The position numbers and the translations under genes were made by a program. Positions 34,344-41,111 of a DNA stretch of 64,000 nt are shown here, in pieces. Source of the DNA: Candidatus Thiosymbion sp. (lineage in GTDB: Bacteria; Pseudomonadota; Gammaproteobacteria; Chromatiales; Chromatiaceae); NCBI GenBank assembly GCA_018435665.1, contig JAHDND010000013.1, positions 20,183 through 84,182 on the forward strand, in the 5' to 3' direction. The notes beneath the pieces were generated by a model. That model did no database searches, was not told where the DNA came from, and saw only the letters and a program-made list of their open reading frames with translations. The first letter of the stretch is position 1. Every line of letters begins with the position of its first letter.

Positions 34344-35311
34344 CGTTCCTCCTCCAGGCGCGATTGCCAGCGCTGGAGGGCGACGAAGGGCACCACCAGC
34401 AGGGCCAGCAGGACCAGGGCCAGGGCCGAGGCCAGGGGCCAGTCCTTGTTGGAGAAGAACTCCGTCCACAACATCCGCCCGACCATTAGGGAATCCGGCC
34501 CGCCCAGCAGGTCGGGGATGACGAACTCGCCCACCACCGGGATGAAGACCAGCAGGCTGCCCGCCAGGATGCCCGGCAGGGACAGGGGCAGGGTGACACG
34601 CAGGAAGGCGCGCCAGGGCCGGCAGCCCAGATCCGCCGCCGCCTCCAGCAGGGTCATGTCCAGCCGGCTGAGATTGGCGTAGAGGGGCAGGACCATGAAG
34701 GGCAGGTAAGAATAGACGACGCCGATGTAGACCGCCGTCTGGGTGTGAAGGATGGTCAGGGGTTCGTCGATCAGCCCCAGGGCGAGGAGAAAATTGTTGA
34801 GCAGGCCGTTGCCCTTGAGGATGCCGATCCAGGCATAGACCCGGATGAGGAAGGAGGTCCAGAAGGGCAGGATGATCATCATCAGCAGAGGCACGCGCCA
34901 GCGTTCCGGCGCGGTGGCGATGGCATAGGCCATGGGGTAGCCGATGAGCAGGCAGCCGAGGGTGCTGACCAGGCCAACCCACAGGGAATTGAGGAAGGCG
35001 GCGCGATAGAGTTCGTCCTCCACCACCAGGGCGTAGTTGCCGAGATTGAGACGGACCTGAAGCACCGCCTCGTCCACCCATTCGGTGAGGGCGGTGTAGG
35101 GCGGCTGGGCGATCTGCGGCTCCGCCAGGCTGATCTGGAAGACGATGACGAAGGGCAGGAAGAAGAACAGCAGCAGCCAGAAATAGGGCAGACCGATGTT
35201 CACCCAGCGCCCAGGCTGCCAGCGCGAACCTAGCCAACGACGCAGGCGCCTATCACCGTGGATCGGGGCCGGGAAGCCGACCTCGCCTTCTCCAGCCGCT
35301 GTCTGGGTCAT
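34340..35311 (-). CDS. potH: Polyamine ABC transporter permease PotH/PotB type
   Basis: A 323-residue permease. After a 40-residue cytoplasmic head, six membrane helices begin at IGLPYFWLLLFFFLPFVIVF. The EAA loop is LEAAADLGCRPWRAFLRVTLP. It forms the transport channel with PotI. ATG 35311 has GAGGGG six bases upstream and is preferred over ATG 35317 and 35338. The gene lies between the ATPase and the second permease, the standard potFGHI order. Confidence 0.93.
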   Translation of the reverse strand: MTQTAAGEGEVGFPAPIHGDRRLRRWLGSRWQPGRWVNIGLPYFWLLLFFFLPFVIVFQISLAEPQIAQPPYTALTEWVDEAVLQVRLNLGNYALVVEDELYRAAFLNSLWVGLVSTLGCLLIGYPMAYAIATAPERWRVPLLMMIILPFWTSFLIRVYAWIGILKGNGLLNNFLLALGLIDEPLTILHTQTAVYIGVVYSYLPFMVLPLYANLSRLDMTLLEAAADLGCRPWRAFLRVTLPLSLPGILAGSLLVFIPVVGEFVIPDLLGGPDSLMVGRMLWTEFFSNKDWPLASALALVLLALLVVPFVALQRWQSRLEEER

Positions 35312-35383
35312 GCTCATCCCCTCACCTGCTCTGGTCACCGGCCCCGCGGGACCAACGCCAGGACCTCGGGCCGAACCATCGGG

Positions 35384-36526
35384 CTACTCCGTCAACACCA
35401 CGCCGCACACCGGTGACCAGGTCATGGTCACCTCCTGGTCCCAGGTCAGCATCTGCTCGGTACGCGGTTGCATGTTGGCCAAGGTCATGGTCACCACCTG
35501 GCTGGGCGACACGCGGACATGGAAGATGGAGACGTTGCCCAGATAGGCGATGTCCTCCACCCGGCCCGTGACCCGGTTATCGCCCGGGCCCTGGCACTCC
35601 GGGCACAGGCGCATCTTCTCCGGGCGGACGGCGACGGTGACCGGCGTGCCCAGGGACAAGGGTTGCAGGCAGCGCAAGCGCATGACCAGGTAATCATCCC
35701 CGGCGATCAGGATATCGTTGTCCTCGCGGCCAAAGACCTTGCCCTCGAAGAGGTTTACCGAGCCGATGAAACTCGCCACCATCCGGGAGTTGGGATACTC
35801 GTAGATCGCCCCTGGGGTGTCGACCTGGATGATCTGGCCGGCATCCATGACCGCGATGCGGCTGGACATGGTCATGGCCTCTTCCTGGTCGTGGGTGACG
35901 GTGACGAAGGTGATGCCGATGCGCTCCTGAAGCTTGACCAGCTCGAACTGGGTATGGGTGCGCAGCTTCTTGTCCAGCGCCCCCAGGGGCTCATCCAGCA
36001 ACAACAGCTTGGGGTGCTTGGCCAGGGAACGAGCCAGGGCGACGCGCTGGCGCTGGCCACCGGAGAGCTGGTCCGGCCGGCGCTTGCGCAGGTCGCCGAT
36101 GTGCAGCAGATCGAGCATCTCGCTCACTCGCTCGCCGCGCTCGGCCTTGGGCATCTTCTCCTGCCGCAGACCGAACTCGACGTTGGCCTCGACGCTCATG
36201 TGCGGGAAGAGGGCGTAGGACTGGAACATCATGTTCACCGGCCGGCGATAGGCGGGGATGTCGGTGACATCCACTCCATCGATCCAGATCCGCCCCTTGG
36301 TGGGGGTGTCCAGTCCGGCGAGCAGGCGCAGCAGGGTCGACTTGCCGCACCCCGACCCTCCCAGGAGGGAGAAGAACTCCCCCTGATAGATGTCCAGGCT
36401 GACATCATTAAGGGCATGGACCTCGCCAAAGTGGCGGCTCACCCCCGCGATGCGCACATAGGGCTTGGCGGTCGGGTCCTGCCAGGCCGCCAGGCTGGAC
36501 TGATCGTTGGCGTCGTGACTGGCCAT
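35384..36526 (-). CDS. potG: Polyamine ABC transporter ATPase PotG/PotA type
   Basis: A 380-residue ATPase with Walker [11 protein letters not shown]-loop [11 protein letters not shown], signature [15 protein letters not shown], Walker [13 protein letters not shown] and the switch His in [13 protein letters not shown]. The C-terminal TOBE domain ([20 protein letters not shown], then [17 protein letters not shown]) is typical of spermidine/putrescine ATPases. It powers import through PotH and PotI. It lies 20 bases downstream of potF in one transcription unit. Confidence 0.94.
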   Translation of the reverse strand: MASHDANDQSSLAAWQDPTAKPYVRIAGVSRHFGEVHALNDVSLDIYQGEFFSLLGGSGCGKSTLLRLLAGLDTPTKGRIWIDGVDVTDIPAYRRPVNMMFQSYALFPHMSVEANVEFGLRQEKMPKAERGERVSEMLDLLHIGDLRKRRPDQLSGGQRQRVALARSLAKHPKLLLLDEPLGALDKKLRTHTQFELVKLQERIGITFVTVTHDQEEAMTMSSRIAVMDAGQIIQVDTPGAIYEYPNSRMVASFIGSVNLFEGKVFGREDNDILIAGDDYLVMRLRCLQPLSLGTPVTVAVRPEKMRLCPECQGPGDNRVTGRVEDIAYLGNVSIFHVRVSPSQVVTMTLANMQPRTEQMLTWDQEVTMTWSPVCGVVLTE

Positions 36527-36546
36527 CGGCTCGGATCAGCGCCGCG

Positions 36547-37650
36547 TCAACGATTGGCCTTGAGACGGGTCCAGATGCGGTTGAGCTCGCGCATCTCCTT
36601 GTCGCTGGGCTCCTTGAGGGTAAAGAGCCGGGCCCGGGTCTCCGGGGAGGGGTAGATGCCCGGATCCAGACGCACCCCCTCGTCGAGGAACTCGGTCGCG
36701 GCCAGATTGGGATTGGCGTAGTTGACGTAATTGGAGGCGGCGGCGATGACCTTGGGATCGAGCAGATACTCGATGAAGGCCAGGCCCTGGGCCGGATTGG
36801 GGGCATCCTTGGGGATGGCCATGACGTCGACCCAGAGCACCGCGCCTTCCTTGGGCACCAGGTAGGCCACCTTGACCCCGTTACCCGCCTCCACGGCCTT
36901 GTCCCGCGCCTGCAAGACATCGCCGGAGTAACCCATGGCGACGCAGGTGTCGCCATTGGCCAGATCGCTGATGACCTGGGAGGTATGGAAATAGCGAATG
37001 AAGGGATGCACGGCCTTGATCAGGTCCTGGACGGCCTGGAGGTCCTGCTTGTCGCGGCTGTTGGGGTTCTTGCCAAGGTAGGTCAAGGCGGCGGCGAAGA
37101 CCTCGGTGGGGTCGTCGAAGAGGGTCAGGCCACAGCCGGCGAGCTTCTTGGCCTTTTCCGGATCGAAGACTAGGGCCCAACTCGCCACCGGTTCCTCGCC
37201 CAAGGCGGCCTTGACCTTGTCGACGTTGATACCCAGGCCGGTGGTGCCCCACATGTAGGGGACCAGGTACTGGTTACCCGGATCGATCGCTTGCAGGGAT
37301 TTGAGAATCTCCGGGTCGAGGTTCTTCAGGCCCGGCAGCTTGGACTTGTCGAGGGGCTGATAGATGCCGGCCTTGATCTGGCGGGCGGCGAAGGGCAGCG
37401 CCGTAGGGAAGACCAGGTCGTAACCGCTGGAGCCCGCCAGCAGCTTGGCGTCCAGGATCTCGTTGCTATCGTAAAGGTCCAGCACCGCCCTGACCCCGGT
37501 GCGGGACTGGAAGCCGGATAGGGTGTCCTCGGCGAAGTAGTCGTTCCAGTTATAGAGATGAACGACCTCCTCCGCCGCGCCCGCCGCCAGGGGGGCGGCC
37601 AGTGAGGCACAAAGAGCGGTCCAGGCTAACGACTTGACGAACTGACGCAT
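36547..37650 (-). CDS. potF: Polyamine-binding periplasmic protein PotF/PotD type
   Basis: A 367-residue solute-binding protein with a signal peptide (SLAWTALCASLAAPLAAGAA). The body matches PotF: VVHLYNWNDYFAEDTLSGF, YDLVFPTALPFAARQ, PYMWGTTGLGINVDKV, SWALVFDPEKA, MGYSGDVLQARDKA and YVNYANPNLAAT. It captures putrescine or spermidine in the periplasm and delivers it to PotGHI. ATG 37650 has GGGGAG eight bases upstream; the frame extending to 38226 is read-through over a divergent gene. It is the first gene of the operon. Ligand preference among polyamines cannot be read safely. Confidence 0.93.
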   Translation of the reverse strand: MRQFVKSLAWTALCASLAAPLAAGAAEEVVHLYNWNDYFAEDTLSGFQSRTGVRAVLDLYDSNEILDAKLLAGSSGYDLVFPTALPFAARQIKAGIYQPLDKSKLPGLKNLDPEILKSLQAIDPGNQYLVPYMWGTTGLGINVDKVKAALGEEPVASWALVFDPEKAKKLAGCGLTLFDDPTEVFAAALTYLGKNPNSRDKQDLQAVQDLIKAVHPFIRYFHTSQVISDLANGDTCVAMGYSGDVLQARDKAVEAGNGVKVAYLVPKEGAVLWVDVMAIPKDAPNPAQGLAFIEYLLDPKVIAAASNYVNYANPNLAATEFLDEGVRLDPGIYPSPETRARLFTLKEPSDKEMRELNRIWTRLKANR

Positions 37651-37950
37651 GGCAAGGCTCCCCGTTGTAGACGGCGGCGAACAAAAACCGCTCGACCCGT
37701 CACGGGGCGGAGCGGCGGCGATGGTTATTGGTATACAACTCGGCATTCTGCCTGGCAGGGACGGCCCTGTCATCAGCACCGCCACCACAATTTTGCCAGG
37801 GTGGGCGGCCCGCCAACCGCCGGTACCCAGGCCGGAGTAAAACAATAATCCCTGCCCCGACCCGCGGGCCTTGGGATAAACTGTATTCCTCCTCCCCATC
37901 CAGGGACAAAAACTGAATAAATCACGGCAACACCGCCGCGGAGGAAGACG
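37651..37950. other. Divergent intergenic region, potF and coiled-coil gene
   Basis: Three hundred bases between divergent starts, expected to hold both promoters. The part from 37884 to about 37923 is a reversed partial copy (f) of the dispersed repeat: CCTCCCCATCCAGG followed by ACAAAAACTGAATA. A GGAGG ribosome site for the rightward gene is at about 37940. No extra gene is visible. Confidence 0.5.
37884..37923. repeat. Dispersed palindromic repeat, partial copy f
   Basis: Read on the minus strand it gives CAGTTTTTGTCCCTGGATGG then GGAGG, matching the left ends at 21715 and 39936 with a few changes. It lies upstream of the coiled-coil/OmpA gene and might supply part of its promoter. Confidence 0.5.
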
Positions 37951-39918
37951 ATGCCCGAAACCAAGCCTGCCTCGCCCTTGCGCACCTGGACCCTCATGCT
38001 GGCCGTCCTCACCATCGGCCTGATCGCCCTCCTGGCCTGGTATCACCAGCATACCCAGGCGCAACTGGAGGCTCATCAGGTGGAGATCCGCGCCAAGGGC
38101 GAGGCCCTTACCGCCTCCCAGATCGCGCACGCCGGCCTGCAGGAAAAGTTGGCCGGCGCCATCGACCAACACCAGGCCCGGGAGGCTAGTCTCCAGGAGC
38201 AGTTGGCGACCGCCATCGACCAGCACAAGGCACGCGAGTCAGCCCTTAGCGGCGACCTCGACCAGGCGGCCAAGGCCCAGGAGGCGCTCAAGGCCAAGGC
38301 CCAAGCCCAGCAAGCCGAACAGGCGGCCAACCTCGCCAGCCTGCGCGCCCAGTCCGAGGCCACCCAGGCCGACCTCCAGCAACAGCTCCAGGCGGCGGGT
38401 CAGGAGATCGAGACCCTCAAGGGTGAAATCGCCAAACTGCATCAGGCCGCCACCCAGGCCGCCGCCGACCATGAGGCCCACATCCTCCAGGTCACCGAGG
38501 ACCTCACGGCCGAAGTGGTCAAGTACCGTACCCTGCTGGTGGGTAGCGAACCGGAGCGGGCAGCCTTGATGCAGACCTGGGAGCAGCGCGTCCAGGCGGC
38601 CCTCAGCGAGCTGATCGCGGCCCGCCAGACCATCGAGGTCGAGCGCGCCAATCTGGCCACCCTGGATCAGACCCTGACCCAGGCCAAGCAAAAGAACGAA
38701 GAGCTGAAGCAGGCCCTGAGCGCGGCGACCGTCAAGATCCAGACGACCGAGTCCGCCCTGGGTGAAGAGCGCGAGGCCCTGGCCAATCTCCGCCAGCAGC
38801 ATGAGGCGGCCCTAACCACCGCCGATGACAACCTCAAGGCCGCCGCCACCCGCCTGGAGGATGCCATCGCCACCCACAGCGCCCATAAGGGCGAGGCCGA
38901 TGCCCTGATCGCCCAGCTCAATCAGCAGATCGAGGCCAATGCGGCCACTCACGCCGCGGAGATGAGTGAGGCCCGGGCACTCATCGCCCAGCTTCAGCAA
39001 CAGCATGTGGTGGACGAGACCACGCTCGCCGCCCGGAACACCGAAAAAGACGAGGCCGCGGACCTGATTGCCCAGCTTCAGCAACAGCACGAGGCGGATG
39101 AGGCCGCCCTGACCGGTCTGCGCGGCGAGCACGCAACCATCCGGGGTACCCTCGAACACACCCAGATGGCCCACGCCGGCGCCCAATCTGAACTCGAACG
39201 CCTGTCTCAGGAGGCGTCCCAGACCAAGGCCGCCTTGGCGGAGGAGCTGGCCGCGGCCCAGAACCGCATTACGACCCTCACCGCCGAGCTGGACGAGCAG
39301 GGACGGCAAGCGGAGGAGGCCCTGTCCAAGGCCAAGGAGGCCCTCGCCCAGGCCGAGGCCCAAGGCCAGCAATCGGCGGGGGAGATGGAGGCCCAGCGTA
39401 AAAAGCTGGTCACGGAACTGGCCCAGGCAAAGGCCGAATTGGACAAGCAGCGCAAGCAGGCCGCGGAGGAACTGGCCGCGGCCCGCGCCAACGCCGACAA
39501 GGCCCAGCAACACCAACGGCAGGTCTGGACCCGGCTGATCGCCCTCGGCGGTCAGCCGTCGGATCAGGGCATCCTCCTGGCCCTGGCTGAGAAAGAGGTC
39601 CGCTTCCCGCCCGGTAAGGCGGTGCTCCCCGCCGGCCAGATCCCCAGCCTGGACGGCATCGCCGCCGCGCTGGTCGCCTTACCCGAGCTCAAGGTCCGTA
39701 TCGAGGGCCATACCGACAGCTCCGGTCGCGACGAGACCAACCTCAGCCTCTCCCAGGCCCGGGCCGAGGCGGTGATGGCTGCCCTGATCGCCCGTGGCGT
39801 GGCCGCCGACCGCCTCACCGCCGTTGGCCTGGGCAAGGAACGGCCCATCGCCAGCAACGACACCGCGGCCGGCCGTGCCCAGAACCGCCGCGTCGAGCTC
39901 TACGTCCTCGCGCCCTGA
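37951..39918 (+). CDS. Membrane-anchored coiled-coil protein with OmpA domain
   Basis: A 655-residue protein. One N-terminal transmembrane helix (WTLMLAVLTIGLIALLAWY, about residues 13-31) is followed by about 480 residues of Ala/Gln/Glu-rich coiled coil with internal repeats (AIDQHQARE/AIDQHKARE and the LIAQLQQQH motif three times in variants). The last 110 residues form an OmpA peptidoglycan-binding domain (RFPPGKAVLPAG, IEGHTDSSGRDETN, LSLSQARAEAVM, GRAQNRRVELYVL). The layout predicts an inner-membrane anchor with a long periplasmic rod gripping the cell wall. GGAGG upstream supports the start. It appears to be a single-gene unit; a role in envelope spacing or division is inference. Confidence 0.85.
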   Translation: MPETKPASPLRTWTLMLAVLTIGLIALLAWYHQHTQAQLEAHQVEIRAKGEALTASQIAHAGLQEKLAGAIDQHQAREASLQEQLATAIDQHKARESALSGDLDQAAKAQEALKAKAQAQQAEQAANLASLRAQSEATQADLQQQLQAAGQEIETLKGEIAKLHQAATQAAADHEAHILQVTEDLTAEVVKYRTLLVGSEPERAALMQTWEQRVQAALSELIAARQTIEVERANLATLDQTLTQAKQKNEELKQALSAATVKIQTTESALGEEREALANLRQQHEAALTTADDNLKAAATRLEDAIATHSAHKGEADALIAQLNQQIEANAATHAAEMSEARALIAQLQQQHVVDETTLAARNTEKDEAADLIAQLQQQHEADEAALTGLRGEHATIRGTLEHTQMAHAGAQSELERLSQEASQTKAALAEELAAAQNRITTLTAELDEQGRQAEEALSKAKEALAQAEAQGQQSAGEMEAQRKKLVTELAQAKAELDKQRKQAAEELAAARANADKAQQHQRQVWTRLIALGGQPSDQGILLALAEKEVRFPPGKAVLPAGQIPSLDGIAAALVALPELKVRIEGHTDSSGRDETNLSLSQARAEAVMAALIARGVAADRLTAVGLGKERPIASNDTAAGRAQNRRVELYVLAP

Positions 39919-39925
39919 GTTCTGG

Positions 39926-40095
39926 ACATCGCCTTTCCGTTTTCGGCCTTGATGGGGAGGGCCGGGGACCTCGGGCGGAGGTGTCGACCGCAAGGATGCG
40001 GTCGCCAAGCCTACAGAAGCCTATCCAGGGTTTCCCCCGCCAAGGCGCCACCCGCCCCGGAGAAACCGAAAATTGAGGTGCGATGACTTGACCCC
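39926..40095. repeat. Dispersed palindromic repeat, copy g (long form)
   Basis: The longest copy, about 165 bp. The left end GACATCGCCTTTCCGTTTTC is roughly the reverse complement of the right end (CCGAAAATTGAGGTGCGATG, then ACTT), so the ends act as terminal inverted repeats. Inside are CCTTGATGGGGAGG (left-end block, shared with copies b and f) and CCCCCGCCAAGGCGCC (right-end block, shared with a and d). The shorter copies look like internal deletions of this form. Confidence 0.7.
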
Positions 40096-40217
40096 AGGTA
40101 GCGCCCGCCGGCCCGGAGCGACCGGGCCGATGAGCCCTTACCGCCCTCCCCCGGACCTCCGGTTGCCCCCGCCGTCCCTCCGCTCCCCCCTCCTCCGCCC
40201 TCACCCGAGTCGCCCCC

Positions 40218-41066
40218 GTGCCTGAGATCCTGCTCCTGGACAACGGCTCCCGCCGCCCTCAGTCCACCCTGGCCTTGCGAGCCCTGGCCGAGCGTCTGGC
40301 CGGTCGCCTGGGGCAGGCCGTCCAGCCCGTCTCCCTGGCCCATTCCGATCAGGTACCCAGCGCGCGCCTCGACGGCCGGCCGGCCTTCATCCTGGAGCCC
40401 TGGTTGCGTGGCCGCCTGGACGCCGGGGCCCGGGACTTTCTGCTCCTGCCCCTCTTCTTCGGCCTCAGCGCCGCCCTCACCGAGGCCGTGCCGGCCCTGG
40501 TCGCCCAGCTTAGGGCGGAATGCGGCCCTTTCACCCTGACGCTGGCGCCACCGCTCTGCCCCCTGCCCCAAGGCGAACCCCGGCTGACGTCCATCCTCCT
40601 CGACCGCCTGGCCAGCGCGGCCCGGCCGATGGCTCAGCCCCCCCGGCGGGTCGTGATGGTCGACCATGGGTCCCCCAGCCCCAAGGTCAATGCCGCCCGC
40701 CGCTGGGTGGCCGCGGACCTCAAGGCCCAACTGGCGGCCTCTCAGCCTCATGACATCCTCCTGGTTGAGGCGGCGATGGAACGTCGCCCTGGGGCCCAGT
40801 ACGACTTCAACGGCGAACTCCTCATCGAGGTCCTGCGCCGCTTGGGCCGGGAGGATGACCGCGACCCGGTGTTCGTCCTGCCCCTGTTTCTCTTCGCCGG
40901 CCGCCACGCCGGCCCCGGGGGCGACCTGGCCACGATCAGCGCCACCGTCCAGGCGGAATTCCCCAACCTGGACATCCATCTGGCGGGCCTGGTCGGGGAC
41001 CATCCGGGGCTGATCGACATCCTCGTCTCACGCTACCGGGAGGCCAGCCGGGGGCAGGGCCTTTGA
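40218..41066 (+). CDS. Two-domain CbiX/SirB-like chelatase, one half degenerate
   Basis: A 282-residue protein made of two tandem CbiX-like domains. The second (about residues 140-270) keeps the catalytic signatures VMVDHGSPSPKVNAARR and LPLFLFAGRHAGPGGDL with both expected His. The first (about 1-125) has LLLDNGSRRPQS and LPLFFGLSAALTEAVP, with Asn in place of the first His and no second His, so it is probably non-catalytic. CbiX/SirB family enzymes insert Co, Fe or Ni into sirohydrochlorin-type tetrapyrroles. The metal and pathway are unknown, and no cobalamin or siroheme genes are nearby. Start GTG 40218 has no clear ribosome site. Confidence 0.8.
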   Translation: MPEILLLDNGSRRPQSTLALRALAERLAGRLGQAVQPVSLAHSDQVPSARLDGRPAFILEPWLRGRLDAGARDFLLLPLFFGLSAALTEAVPALVAQLRAECGPFTLTLAPPLCPLPQGEPRLTSILLDRLASAARPMAQPPRRVVMVDHGSPSPKVNAARRWVAADLKAQLAASQPHDILLVEAAMERRPGAQYDFNGELLIEVLRRLGREDDRDPVFVLPLFLFAGRHAGPGGDLATISATVQAEFPNLDIHLAGLVGDHPGLIDILVSRYREASRGQGL

Positions 41067-41111
41067 GTCCCCACCCGGTGGCTTCCCCCCCGCACCCACC
41101 AGCCCAGCGGA

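Noticed and set aside
34344..35237. N-terminal extension of the potI frame
   Set aside because: It overlaps potH in another frame, while potI has a strong ribosome site and ATGA overlap at 34343.
37651..38226. N-terminal extension of the potF frame
   Set aside because: It covers the divergent promoter region and the start of the coiled-coil gene; potF has its own signal peptide and ribosome site at 37650.
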